From Spartobacteria bacterium (lineage in GTDB: Bacteria; Verrucomicrobiota; Verrucomicrobiia; Chthoniobacterales; UBA10450): a stretch of DNA of 64,000 nt. A program made the position numbers and the translations under genes. The stretch covers positions 248,001-312,000 of the forward strand of contig PLCN01000020.1 in assembly GCA_003134785.1 (NCBI GenBank). The letters run 5' to 3'. Below, piece after piece: positions 44,715 to 53,149 of this stretch (the first letter of the stretch is position 1; every line of letters begins with the position of its first letter). The notes beneath the pieces are model-generated. The model saw nothing but the letters and a program-made list of their open reading frames with translations, searched no databases and had not been told where the DNA came from.

Positions 44715-44933
44715 ATGGATTCTAAAAAAGCAATTGAACTCGAGGGAAAAATTATTTCCGTCCTCGCGGGCACCATGTTCCGGGTGCAACTCGCGAACGA
44801 CCATCTCGTCCTCGCGCATATCTCCGGGAAAATGCGCAAACGTTTTATTCGCCTCACGACCGGCGATCGGGTAAAACTCCAGATGTCGCCATACGATATC
44901 GACAAAGCACGAATCGTTTATCGACTCGGCTAA
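44715..44933 (+). CDS. infA: Translation initiation factor IF-1
   Basis: 72 aa S1/OB-fold protein: AIELEGKIISVLAGTMFRVQ, LAHISGKMRKRFIRLTTGDR and MSPYDIDKARIVYRLG match IF-1 over the full length. IF-1 binds the 30S A-site during initiation. It sits away from ribosomal-protein genes and next to an RRM gene, so it may be an additional paralogue; the window cannot tell. Confidence 0.95.
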   Translation: MDSKKAIELEGKIISVLAGTMFRVQLANDHLVLAHISGKMRKRFIRLTTGDRVKLQMSPYDIDKARIVYRLG

Positions 44934-44941
44934 CCAATTTT

Positions 44942-45151
44942 ATGAACACCCCAGCGGCAACCGCGAAAAAAACACCCATGATTAAACGCATACTAGTCCG
45001 ATGCCCGGCCACGGCGAAACTCACCGCTACCGGCCTAACGATCGATGAAGATCTCTACGCGGACACGCCGCTCAAGAATCACAAGCTGACCTGCCCGCAT
45101 TGCCAGCAGGTGCACGCCTGGACGAAAAAAGACGTCGTCCTCGCGCGGTAA
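44942..45151 (+). CDS. Small zinc-ribbon-like protein
   Basis: 69 aa. ILVRCPATAKLTATGLTIDE and LTCPHCQQVHAWTKKDVVL give Cys21 and a CPHC knuckle plus His. This is like short 'C-P...CPhC...H.W' proteins found in many soil bacteria, of unknown function. It starts 8 nt after infA and is probably cotranscribed. A second ATG at 44978 is possible. Confidence 0.65.
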   Translation: MNTPAATAKKTPMIKRILVRCPATAKLTATGLTIDEDLYADTPLKNHKLTCPHCQQVHAWTKKDVVLAR

Positions 45152-45152
45152 G

Positions 45153-45300
45153 CAGCGCCCTGGCGCTGTAGCCCCCCGCTCAGTTAGTGCGTTCTTCTTA
45201 CTTGGCGACGGCCCGCCCTCGCGCCGTAATAGCCCCGCTCGTCCCGAGGGCCTGAGGCAGGCCTGCGCTCCAACGCGGCGACAGAGCGCCGCGGCTACAG
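45153..45300. repeat. Dispersed CTGTAG palindrome family, composite copy
   Basis: CAGCGCC-CT-GGCGCTG (45153-45168) is followed by TAG. CGCGGCG-ACAGAG-CGCCGCG (45274-45293) is followed by GCTACAG at the right edge. On the minus strand that CTGTAG provides the TAG stop of the downstream GNAT gene (45295-45297). The middle part is GC-rich without a gene. Confidence 0.6.
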
Positions 45301-45879
45301 TCGAAGCATCTTTGCCAGCCGGGCTTTAACGGCCGGCCATTCTGTGTCGATGATCGAAAAATAGACCGAGTCTCTGACTCGCCCCGAAGCGGTAATCTTA
45401 TGCTTGCGAAAGATGCCTTCCTCGACTGCCCCGATTCGCTTAACGGCGTTACGCGACCGCTCGTTGAGAGCATCGGTTTTGAACTCGACGCGATTCACCC
45501 GCAAGGTCTCAAAGGCGTGGCTTAAGAGGAGCAGCTTGGCTTCTGTGTTGGCAGCGGTCCGTTGAAAGGCCGACGTGATCCACGTCCAACCGATTTCGAC
45601 GCGGCGATCGATCGCGTCGATGTTCGCGTAGCGAGTGCATCCGATAACCTGATCGCTGGCTTGATCGATGATGACAAAAGGAAGGGAGACGCCCCGCCTC
45701 GACTCATCGAGCGCGCTCGCGACGTAGGCGTGCATTTCATCGGCGGTGGTGACAGGAGTGGGAATCCAGCGCCAGAGATCGGGCTCCAACCCGACGCGTG
45801 CTAGCGCCGTCGCGTGGCCGATCGTCAAAGGCTCGAGCCGGACGGTGGCTCCGCGCAAGGTTACAGGTTCAATGTTCAT
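45295..45879 (-). CDS. RimJ/RimL-type GNAT acetyltransferase
   Basis: 194 aa. It has VTLRGATVRLEPLTIGHATA at the start, DEMHAYVASALDESRRG, VIGCTRYANIDAIDRRVEIG, WTWITSAFQRTAANTEAKLL and LRVNRVEFKTDALNERSRNA with a GAVEEGIFRKH end. These are the full set of RimJ/RimL and YdaF-like N-acetyltransferase motifs. The substrate may be an amino acid or a protein N-terminus. It overlaps the phzF-like gene by 4 nt (ATGA) and ends in a palindromic element. Adjacency to a divergent MocR regulator suggests a shared control region. Confidence 0.9.
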   Translation of the reverse strand: MNIEPVTLRGATVRLEPLTIGHATALARVGLEPDLWRWIPTPVTTADEMHAYVASALDESRRGVSLPFVIIDQASDQVIGCTRYANIDAIDRRVEIGWTWITSAFQRTAANTEAKLLLLSHAFETLRVNRVEFKTDALNERSRNAVKRIGAVEEGIFRKHKITASGRVRDSVYFSIIDTEWPAVKARLAKMLRL

Positions 45880-46817
45880 GCGCGCTGTTCCAGCGGGGGC
45901 AAGTCAGCCAGTTCCAAAATACCGGACCCCATGTATTGGCACGTCCCGCCCACTCGCACATCGGTAATCTCACCCCGCCTATGTCCAATCCTGATTTTGA
46001 TAAAACTTGGCCGGCCCATCTCGATTCCCTGCTCGCTCACAAAGCGCAGTTCGCTCTCTGGCGAAATCACTTGGTGGCGCACCAGATAGCAGCCGAGCGG
46101 CCCGCTCGCCCCACCGGTCGCCGGATCTTCGTGTACGCCCAATCCGGGCGCGAACATGCGGCTGTGAACGTCCGAACCTGAAAACCGGCCTCCTTTCGTG
46201 AATACGAAAACGCCTTGCGCGGCCCATCCAAGCAACATGTGATCCCATAGATCCAGGCGAAAACGAATCCGCTCCATCGCTTCCAGGCTGTTGATCGGGA
46301 CGAAAAGAAAAGGCACCCCGCAGGAAACAACCTCGATGGGCAGATTCGTCTCCAGAATATCGCGCGCCTCCAGCGAGAGCATTTCCGCGATCGATTTCGC
46401 ATCCTCGAAACGCGGTCCGAACTTTGGCAACGGCTGGCGCATCTCGATAAACCCGGGCGCGCCCCCTTTCCAATCGATCGAAACAGGCACCGGGCCGACG
46501 CCCTCTTCAAAGACGATCGTTGTCTTAGCGTCCGACGGCCTAACGAGTCCTTCTCGCGCCAGAACAAAAGCAGTCCCGATCGTTGGATGACCCGCCATCG
46601 GCAGTTCGCTGCCGGGAGTAAAGATCCGCACCCGGCAGGTGTTCTGCGAATCGTCAGGTGGCAGAACGAAGGTCGTTTCCGAGAGATTCAATTCCCGGGC
46701 GATCGATTGCATGGTCGCGTCGGGAATGCCATCGCCGTTCGTGAAAACAGCGAGGGGATTCCCGCCGAAGGCTCGGTCCGTGAAAACATCCAGCAAGTGA
46801 TAATGTCCAATTCGCAT
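45876..46817 (-). CDS. PhzF-family isomerase/epimerase-like protein
   Basis: 313 aa. Family motifs are [19 protein letters not shown], the catalytic-Glu segment [32 protein letters not shown], and a second-half '[20 protein letters not shown]'. These define the PhzF double hot-dog-like fold, as in YddE and PhzF. Outside phenazine producers the reaction is usually unknown. It is cotranscribed with the GNAT gene and lies back to back with a MocR regulator. Confidence 0.93.
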   Translation of the reverse strand: MRIGHYHLLDVFTDRAFGGNPLAVFTNGDGIPDATMQSIARELNLSETTFVLPPDDSQNTCRVRIFTPGSELPMAGHPTIGTAFVLAREGLVRPSDAKTTIVFEEGVGPVPVSIDWKGGAPGFIEMRQPLPKFGPRFEDAKSIAEMLSLEARDILETNLPIEVVSCGVPFLFVPINSLEAMERIRFRLDLWDHMLLGWAAQGVFVFTKGGRFSGSDVHSRMFAPGLGVHEDPATGGASGPLGCYLVRHQVISPESELRFVSEQGIEMGRPSFIKIRIGHRRGEITDVRVGGTCQYMGSGILELADLPPLEQRA

Positions 46818-46959
46818 ACTCGTTAGGCCAGCATCCAGGCGACCGCCGCGTCGACGATGCGCGGAATTGTTGCTGCTGCGATGACGGTTTGCTCTCTCAA
46901 CACGCCGGGAGTCTAGAAGAATTTGTCGAGCATTACAGATGCAGACCGGTAGTTTTCCG

Positions 46960-46996
46960 GGCAGTACAGTTTTACATCGCAGCTTTCTGTACTGCC
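46960..46996. promoter_or_regulatory. Inverted repeat, candidate MocR operator
   Basis: GGCAGTACAG (46960-46969) and CTGTACTGCC (46987-46996) are perfect inverted repeats with a 17-bp spacer, centred between the divergent phzF-like and MocR genes. The TTTTACATCG spacer may carry promoter elements. Confidence 0.6.
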
Positions 46997-47056
46997 TGTA
47001 TTCTCGACTATCTGTCGCTGTCTGACTTCCCGCAGCCGACGCACACTGAAAAGTCC

Positions 47057-48505
47057 ATGGTCATCTCGCGAACATCCGCTGCGCGCAAAAGCGAACCGCT
47101 TTACGCCCGGATTGCCACCGATCTCGGCGAGATGATTGAAGGCGGCGTGCTCCGAACCGGCGACCGCATTCCCTCGGTCCGGCGAGCCAGCCGGCAGCAT
47201 AAAGTCAGCCTCGCGACGGCGGTGCAGGCCTACCTGACTCTGGAAAATCGCGGGCTGATCGAAGCGCGCCCGAAATCCGGATTCTTCGTCCGCTACCGGC
47301 CGCACCATCTCCTGGATGAACCGCAAACTTCGCGACCGGCTCGCACGGTTTCACGCGATGAATCCCCCACCCTTATCTCCCGGCTCTTCGATGCCACGAT
47401 GATGCGCGACGTCGTGCAATTCGGTGCCGGTTTGCCAAATGCCGAACTGCTGCCGGTGCAGAAACTCAACCGCATCATTTCGGCCGCCGCCCGGCGCGCG
47501 GGATCGGCTTCCTTGGAATTGGACATGCCGCCCGGCTGTCTCGCCTTGCGCCGCGCCCTCGCCCGTCGCGCCTTGGATTGGGGCCTCAAGATTTCGCCGG
47601 ACGAAATCATCACGACGAGCGGCTGCATGGAAGCGCTGGTTCTCTCATTGCGCGCCGTGACGAAGCCGGGCGATACAGTCGCAGTCGAATCGCCCACTTA
47701 TTTCGGCGTCATCCAATTGATCGCGCAACTCGGATTGAAGGCACTCGAAATCCCCACGCATCCGCGCACTGGCCTGGACTTGGATGCACTGGAACGCGTC
47801 TTGCGCTCGGGACGAGTGCACGCCTGCCTCGTGGTTCCGAATTTCAACAATCCGCTGGGGAGTTTGATGCCGGCTGCGGCGAAAGAGCGACTCGTCGCGA
47901 TGCTGGCGCGACGAGAAATACCGCTGATCGAAGACGATCTCTATGGCGATCTCCACTTCGGTCGCGAGCGTCCTCACGTCGCCAAGTCGTACGACCGGAA
48001 AGGACTCGTCATGCTTTGCGGCTCGTTCTCGAAATCGGTCGCACCTGGCTATCGCGTCGGCTGGCTCATGCCGGGACGATTCTTCGAGAGCACGAGAGAC
48101 CTGAAGTTCACCAGCACGGTTGCGACCGCGACTCTGCCGCAGCTCGCGCTCGCGGAATACATGACGAACGGCGGTTACGATCATCATCTCCGGGGATTGC
48201 GGCGTGCATTGCAGACGCAAATGGAAAAGATCAGCCACGCGGTGGCGGAGAGTTTTCCGGCCGGAATCAAGATGACGCGTCCCACCGGCGGTTTGGTGCT
48301 TTGGGTCGAACTCCCCGCGCGAGTCGATTCGCTACGTCTTCACGCAAAGGCGCTCGCGGAGAAAATCAGCATCGCGCCCGGCCCGATGTTTTCGCCCCGG
48401 CAGAACTTCCGCAACTTCATCCGCCTCAGCTGTGGCGAACCCTGGTCGCCGAAGATCGAGCGAGCCATCGGTGTCCTGGCCTATCTGGTGAAGCAAATGC
48501 GATAA
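47057..48505 (+). CDS. MocR-family regulator (GntR HTH plus aminotransferase domain)
   Basis: 482 aa. The GntR winged helix (SEPLYARIATDLGEMIEGGV...GDRIPSVRRASRQHKVS, about 12-82) is followed by a fold-type I PLP aminotransferase domain. That domain includes TTSGCMEALVLSLRAV, VAVESPTYFGVI, NFNNPLGSLMP, IEDDLYGDL and the PLP-lysine segment LCGSFSKSVAPGYRVGW. MocR proteins sense PLP or amino-acid ligands and usually control a divergent gene; here that would be the phzF-GNAT pair. The ATG at 47057 gives the normal start. The longer frame from 46889 would contain the inverted-repeat operator. Confidence 0.93.
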   Translation: MVISRTSAARKSEPLYARIATDLGEMIEGGVLRTGDRIPSVRRASRQHKVSLATAVQAYLTLENRGLIEARPKSGFFVRYRPHHLLDEPQTSRPARTVSRDESPTLISRLFDATMMRDVVQFGAGLPNAELLPVQKLNRIISAAARRAGSASLELDMPPGCLALRRALARRALDWGLKISPDEIITTSGCMEALVLSLRAVTKPGDTVAVESPTYFGVIQLIAQLGLKALEIPTHPRTGLDLDALERVLRSGRVHACLVVPNFNNPLGSLMPAAAKERLVAMLARREIPLIEDDLYGDLHFGRERPHVAKSYDRKGLVMLCGSFSKSVAPGYRVGWLMPGRFFESTRDLKFTSTVATATLPQLALAEYMTNGGYDHHLRGLRRALQTQMEKISHAVAESFPAGIKMTRPTGGLVLWVELPARVDSLRLHAKALAEKISIAPGPMFSPRQNFRNFIRLSCGEPWSPKIERAIGVLAYLVKQMR

Positions 48506-48627
48506 CGTGACGGCGCGTCGTTTGTCCGCTTGGACGACAGCCATGACGGATATTGACGCCTGCCGAACGCCCAGTTACGACTCGCGTCGTGACTTCATCC
48601 GGCGGCAATCGCAAGGAACTCGACTCG

Positions 48628-49293
48628 ATGGTGGTCGAGATCGAGCTGACGCTTTGCAGCATCATTCAGGGCGTCGCGCTATATTTTCTGGTTGATAATG
48701 CACGGCTGGTCCTCTCCGGCCATCAATCTGTCGCGTGGCCTTATGTCGCCACCGGCCTGCTCATCATCCTTCTCTTCTGGTCCCGCTCGCTCATCCACAC
48801 GCTCACCTTGATCCGCTGGCCGCTGGAATTCGTGCACAATTTTTTCTACATCGCCTGCGCGCTGGTCGAGTCGCTTGCGTTCACACGCCTGGCCGATCCC
48901 TTCATGTGGTTCGTGCTGACGGCGCTCTACGCCATCGTGGTGTGGGCCCTCTTCGTGTACGACCGGCGCATCGTCGAATTGCGCAGCCGGGATAGCGCGG
49001 GACCTGTCGGCAGCCTGCTGTATGCAATGGTCGGCGCCGATCAACGCCTCAACATCGCGCTCATCATTCCGGTCATTTTTATTTTTAACGCTGGGAGCGC
49101 GGTCGCCATTTATTTCAAACCCGGGTTCTTCCTCGACCACCACGGCCACCTGATCTTGATCGCATTGCAGGGCGTCGGGCTTCTCGTCTATCTCGCTTCG
49201 GTGATCCGAGCGTTCTTCAAATTCATTCCGTTGATTCTCGCGACCCGCCAGGAGTGGCGCGTCACTGCGGAAAATGCCCAGCGCGACAGTTAG
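48628..49293 (+). CDS. Integral membrane protein of unknown function
   Basis: 221 aa with about six transmembrane segments (for example VAWPYVATGLLIILLFW, FMWFVLTALYAIVVWALFVY, LNIALIIPVIFIFNAGSAVA, GHLILIALQGVGLLVYLASV). No family recognised. AAGGA precedes the ATG at 48628. Its stop codon directly abuts the deoC start, so they may be cotranscribed. Confidence 0.75.
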   Translation: MVVEIELTLCSIIQGVALYFLVDNARLVLSGHQSVAWPYVATGLLIILLFWSRSLIHTLTLIRWPLEFVHNFFYIACALVESLAFTRLADPFMWFVLTALYAIVVWALFVYDRRIVELRSRDSAGPVGSLLYAMVGADQRLNIALIIPVIFIFNAGSAVAIYFKPGFFLDHHGHLILIALQGVGLLVYLASVIRAFFKFIPLILATRQEWRVTAENAQRDS

Positions 49294-50226
49294 ATGAAAG
49301 CTCTGGCCGCAACCGACAGCCTCCGCGGAAGGCGCGGCCCGCATCGGCCCGTCCCGACCATCGACCAAGTCATGGTGGAAGAGCGCGCCGCCGCCTTCGG
49401 CAAACGGAGCATCAAAGCCTCCGCCAAGCTTGCCGGACTGAAGCTGGCGATCTCGATGATGGATCTGACGACGCTCGAAGGAAAAGACACCCCCGGAAAA
49501 GTGGCGTTCGTTTGCCGCAAAGCGATGCAGCCGATGGACCCGCGCTACGAGGTCCCGTCGTGCGCCGCCGTTTGTGTTTATCCAAATTTCGTTCGCGTCG
49601 CGAAAAAATTCCTGGGCATGTCCGGCGTCAAAGTCGCTTCAGTCGCGACCGCTTTTCCCATCGGCCTGATGCCGTTGCGGCTGAAGCTCCAGGAAGTCCG
49701 GAGCGCCGCGCGCGATGGCGCGGATGAAATCGATATGGTGATCGATCGCGGCAAATTCCTCGCCGGAAATCACAACAGCGTCTTCGATGAAATCGCCGCG
49801 TCCAAGGAAGCATGCGGTGCAGCGCACCTGAAAGTGATTCTCGAAACCGGCGAGCTGCAAACCTACGACAACGTCCGGATCGCCAGCGAAATCGCAATGC
49901 GCGCCGGCGCGGACTTCATCAAGACATCAACCGGCAAAATTTCGCCCGCGGCGACGATGCCCATGACGCTCGTGATGCTGGAAGCCATCCGCGATCACTT
50001 TTATGAAACCGGAATTCGTATCGGAATGAAGCCGGCCGGTGGGATCCGAACCGCGAAGCAAGCACTCGCGTATCTCGTCATGGTCAAGGAAACGCTCGGT
50101 GACGATTGGCTGACGCCGGACCTTTTTCGTTTCGGAGCGAGCACCCTGGCGAACGACGTCCTGATGCAAATTGCCAAAACCGTCGAGGGCAATTACCAAA
50201 GCGGCGATTATTTCTCGCTGCCGTAA
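49294..50226 (+). CDS. deoC: Deoxyribose-phosphate aldolase
   Basis: 310 aa, DeoC/FbaB-like TIM barrel. It has KLAISMMDLTTLEGKDTPGK, CVYPNFVRVAKKFL, VASVATAFPIG, GADEIDMVID, LKVILETGEL, and the Schiff-base segment ADFIKTSTGK with Lys210, then KPAGGIRTAKQAL. It cleaves 2-deoxyribose-5-phosphate to glyceraldehyde-3-phosphate and acetaldehyde, and the adjacent aldehyde dehydrogenase could oxidise the acetaldehyde. The N-terminus is about 40-50 residues longer than in E. coli DeoC, typical of the long variety. The ATG follows the upstream stop codon without a gap. Confidence 0.95.
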   Translation: MKALAATDSLRGRRGPHRPVPTIDQVMVEERAAAFGKRSIKASAKLAGLKLAISMMDLTTLEGKDTPGKVAFVCRKAMQPMDPRYEVPSCAAVCVYPNFVRVAKKFLGMSGVKVASVATAFPIGLMPLRLKLQEVRSAARDGADEIDMVIDRGKFLAGNHNSVFDEIAASKEACGAAHLKVILETGELQTYDNVRIASEIAMRAGADFIKTSTGKISPAATMPMTLVMLEAIRDHFYETGIRIGMKPAGGIRTAKQALAYLVMVKETLGDDWLTPDLFRFGASTLANDVLMQIAKTVEGNYQSGDYFSLP

Positions 50227-50231
50227 GCGAT

Positions 50232-50290
50232 GTAGAGGCGCTTGTGTCAAGCGCCTACCACTAGAGAACAGGCGCTTGGCACAAGCGCCT
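50232..50290. repeat. Dispersed palindrome family, two-hairpin copy
   Basis: AGGCGCTTG-TGT-CAAGCGCCT (50236-50256, flanked by GTAG and CTAC) and AGGCGCTTG-GCA-CAAGCGCCT (50270-50290) are two 9-bp hairpins that are also complementary to each other. It lies between deoC and the aldehyde dehydrogenase gene. Confidence 0.8.
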
Positions 50291-50337
50291 TTGCATTCTT
50301 GCGTGCGGCGGAGGCTTTTGCCGATTACAAAAGAACG

Positions 50338-51885
50338 ATGCCTCGCAAACGTTCTCGGCGCGCTGAAACCGTCGTGCTGCCTGCGGCGAAGTCACTCGAT
50401 CATCGGCCAGCCCCCATTTCGCCGAACGACCGTCGGCTGAACTTCGGCGAGAAATGGAGTTACGCGCCAGCGCCGGAAGCCCACAACTACATCCAGCTCA
50501 AGCGACGTTATCAATTGTTCATTGGAGGAAAATTCGTCGCGCCTCGCTCCGGGAAATATTTTGATTCCATCAATCCCGCGACGGAGGAAAAACTTGCTGA
50601 AATCGCGGAGGCGGACGCGCGTGATATCGATCTCGCTGTTAAAGCCGCGCGACGGGCATACAAAAGCGTCTGGGGCAAAATGCCCGGTCGCGAGCGCGGA
50701 AAGTTTCTTTACCGCGTTGCGCGGCTCATCCAGGAAAGATCGCGGGAACTGGCCGTGCTGGAGACGATGGACGGCGGCAAGACGATCAAGGAAAGCCGTG
50801 ATATCGATCTGCCGCTGGTAGCGGCGCATTTTTTTTATTACGCCGGCTGGGCGGACAAACTCGAGTACGCATTTCCGGGTCGCACAGCGCGGCCGCTTGG
50901 TGTCGCCGGCCAGATCATTCCCTGGAATTTCCCGCTCTTAATGGCGGCGTGGAAGCTCGCGCCTGCGCTCGCCTGTGGGAACACCTGCGTGCTCAAGCCG
51001 GCGGAGACCACCAGCATCACCGCGATGCATCTCGCAGAAATTTTCCAGGAAGCGGGCTTGCCGGCTGGCGTCGTGAATATCGTGACCGGCGCCGGCGAAA
51101 CGGGGAAGGCGCTGGTCGAGCATTCGGACGTGGACAAGATTGCGTTCACCGGTTCGACCTCGGTGGGGAAACTTCTCACGCAAGCGGTCGCGGGCACAAA
51201 GAAGGACCTCACGCTCGAGCTCGGCGGAAAAGCGGCCAACATCATTTTCGAAGACGCGCCGATCGATCAGGCGGTGGAAGGAATCATCGCGGGAATTTAT
51301 TTTAACCAGGGCCACGTTTGCTGCGCCGGATCGCGGCTGCTCGTGCAGGAAGGTGTGTTTCCGGCGGTGATCCGAAAGTTGCGCGATCGCATCGCGACCT
51401 TGCGCGTGGGCAATCCGCTCGACAAGAACACAGACATCGGCGCGATCAATTCGCGAATGCAGCTCGAGAAAATCTGCCAGCTGGTCGACAGCGGATTGCG
51501 GCAGGGCGCGGAGCTGGTGCAATCGAAAGCGCTTCTCCCGAAAAAAGGCTACTGGTATCCGCCCAGTTTTTTCACCGGCGTGACGGAGTCGCACCGGATC
51601 GCGCAGGAAGAAATTTTCGGGCCGGTCTTGAGCGTGATGACTTTCCGCACGCCGGAGGAAGCGATCGAGCGCGCGAACAACACGCCTTACGGCTTGAGCG
51701 CCGGCGTCTGGACCGACAAAGGCAGCAAGATCTTCAAGATCGTGAGCAAACTGCGAGCGGGAATCGTTTGGGCGAACACCTACAACAAATTCGATCCGAC
51801 CAGTCCATTCGGCGGCTACAAGGAAAGCGGCTTCGGACGCGAAGGCGGCCGGCACGGCTTGATGCCGTACGTCATGCTCAATTAA
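50338..51885 (+). CDS. NAD(P)-dependent aldehyde dehydrogenase
   Basis: 515 aa. Standard ALDH motifs are IPWNFPLLMAAWKLAPALAC, the FTGSTSVGKLL NAD-binding loop, ELGGKAANIIFEDAP with catalytic Glu, NQGHVCCAGSRLLVQE with catalytic Cys328, and EIFGPVLSVMTF. It has about 60 extra basic residues at the N-terminus (MPRKRSRRAETVV...). With deoC upstream it could convert acetaldehyde to acetate. The start at 50338 is favoured because the frame to 50242 runs through the palindromic element. Its stop overlaps the end of the convergent GYF-domain gene at TTAA. Confidence 0.93.
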   Translation: MPRKRSRRAETVVLPAAKSLDHRPAPISPNDRRLNFGEKWSYAPAPEAHNYIQLKRRYQLFIGGKFVAPRSGKYFDSINPATEEKLAEIAEADARDIDLAVKAARRAYKSVWGKMPGRERGKFLYRVARLIQERSRELAVLETMDGGKTIKESRDIDLPLVAAHFFYYAGWADKLEYAFPGRTARPLGVAGQIIPWNFPLLMAAWKLAPALACGNTCVLKPAETTSITAMHLAEIFQEAGLPAGVVNIVTGAGETGKALVEHSDVDKIAFTGSTSVGKLLTQAVAGTKKDLTLELGGKAANIIFEDAPIDQAVEGIIAGIYFNQGHVCCAGSRLLVQEGVFPAVIRKLRDRIATLRVGNPLDKNTDIGAINSRMQLEKICQLVDSGLRQGAELVQSKALLPKKGYWYPPSFFTGVTESHRIAQEEIFGPVLSVMTFRTPEEAIERANNTPYGLSAGVWTDKGSKIFKIVSKLRAGIVWANTYNKFDPTSPFGGYKESGFGREGGRHGLMPYVMLN

Positions 51886-52970
51886 CGGCCTCGCGCGGCG
51901 ACGGTGGATTTCGCGTCGAAGTAGAGAAGGACGAACGCGATTCCGAGGAGCGGACGCAGCGCGGCCTGCACGAGACTGCTCAAGGCGTAACTGGCAACCG
52001 TCATCGCATCGGGCGCGGGAGCGTTCAATAAACCTTGCAGCACCCGTTGGGCACTTTCCGGATCGGTGATTCCTTGCAGCCGGACGATGAGAAACGGCAG
52101 TTCCGCGCCGAAGCTCAACGCCAACGCCAGCAACAACCAGAGCGAGGCGAGAATCGCGCCGCGATAAAGGGGCCGTTGCAGCCGGGGCGCGCTCTTGCGA
52201 CTGCGCGCCAATTCTCTGCTCTCGCGCAACGCCTCGAGACCATCGTGGCCTTCCAGCACGCTGGTCTGTTGCCAGAACATAAAGTTAATGAAGAGGCGCC
52301 CCGCCATGTAAACCTGGAAGGCCAGGACGACTAACGAGAGCAAGAGCGAGAAAATCGTGGCGGCGGCAGCCAGCGACAGGATCGCGAGCACCGGCACGAC
52401 CGTCCAAAAAATGTAGGCGCCGTAAACCGCCACGCAAAGTTTCGCGAGTCGCGGCCAGAGAGCGCAGGCGCGGTGGAAAAGATCGCGGAGCTGCAGCGCG
52501 CGGCCCGCGGTCAGATCCGCGGTCCCAAGTTGCAGGCCGGCGATGAAAATCGGCCACGCTACGATGACGCAAACGAACATGACCACCGCCACTGCGCTCG
52601 CGATCATCGCCTTTCCGCTCAGGGAAATATTCTTGGAAACATCGATGTAGGCGCAACTGAGCTTGAAGAAGAATGAGGGCACCGCCACGAGCAGCGCCAA
52701 AGCGAAGAATTGGCGGAATCCGCGGGCGTAAATGCGAAAGCTTTCGGCAATGATTTCAGCCAGGCTTCGGCTACGGAACTGCTCGTTCCGCGGTTCCGGC
52801 ACCGGAAAGATGCCCGGGACTTCGCCAGCCGTGATCCAGACTGAATCGCCGTTCTTGCGGACTGGATTGCTGGCGATCAAGCGGCCTTCGATCTGCCATT
52901 CGCGCAGCGTCTCCTCGTCGACCGGGCCGTACTCCTCGCCTTCCACGCGCACGATCCATTCGTCTGACAT
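51882..52970 (-). CDS. GYF_2-domain polytopic membrane protein
   Basis: 362 aa. The N-terminal GYF_2/DUF4339 domain (EWIVRVEGEEYGPVDEETLR...WQIEGRLIASNPVRKNGDSVWITAGEVPGIF) is followed by about six transmembrane segments with small-residue-rich helices. GYF_2 domains are thought to bind proline-rich peptides. The membrane part resembles DUF4013/YciC-like proteins. Function unknown. It converges with the aldehyde dehydrogenase gene, sharing 4 nt. Confidence 0.8.
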   Translation of the reverse strand: MSDEWIVRVEGEEYGPVDEETLREWQIEGRLIASNPVRKNGDSVWITAGEVPGIFPVPEPRNEQFRSRSLAEIIAESFRIYARGFRQFFALALLVAVPSFFFKLSCAYIDVSKNISLSGKAMIASAVAVVMFVCVIVAWPIFIAGLQLGTADLTAGRALQLRDLFHRACALWPRLAKLCVAVYGAYIFWTVVPVLAILSLAAAATIFSLLLSLVVLAFQVYMAGRLFINFMFWQQTSVLEGHDGLEALRESRELARSRKSAPRLQRPLYRGAILASLWLLLALALSFGAELPFLIVRLQGITDPESAQRVLQGLLNAPAPDAMTVASYALSSLVQAALRPLLGIAFVLLYFDAKSTVAARGR

Positions 52971-53016
52971 CCCGGTTCTTTAAACGCGAATCGACTCCCT
53001 GGCCACAGCTTCAGGC

Positions 53017-53093
53017 TGGTAGGGCGAGACTCTGTCGAGCCGAAACGCTGCGTAGCGAACCCAAGCCTGGCTCGACAGAGTCTCGCCCTACCA
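53017..53093. repeat. 25-bp perfect inverted repeat, dispersed palindrome family
   Basis: Arms 53017-53041 (starting TGGTAGGGCGAGACTCTG) and 53069-53093 are perfect reverse complements around a 27-nt loop that contains a smaller CGCTGCGTAGCG hairpin. It lies between the divergent GYF and exonuclease genes. The internal sequence differs from the other copies, but the GTAG/CTAC edges are shared. Confidence 0.8.
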
Positions 53094-53149
53094 ACGCAAG
53101 TCGCGACAAAAACCATGATCATCTCAGCCAATTCCGCTACGGTTGGGAC

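Noticed and set aside
46889-47056. 56-residue N-terminal extension of the MocR regulator
   Set aside because: The region contains the inverted-repeat operator, and family similarity starts only after the ATG at 47057.
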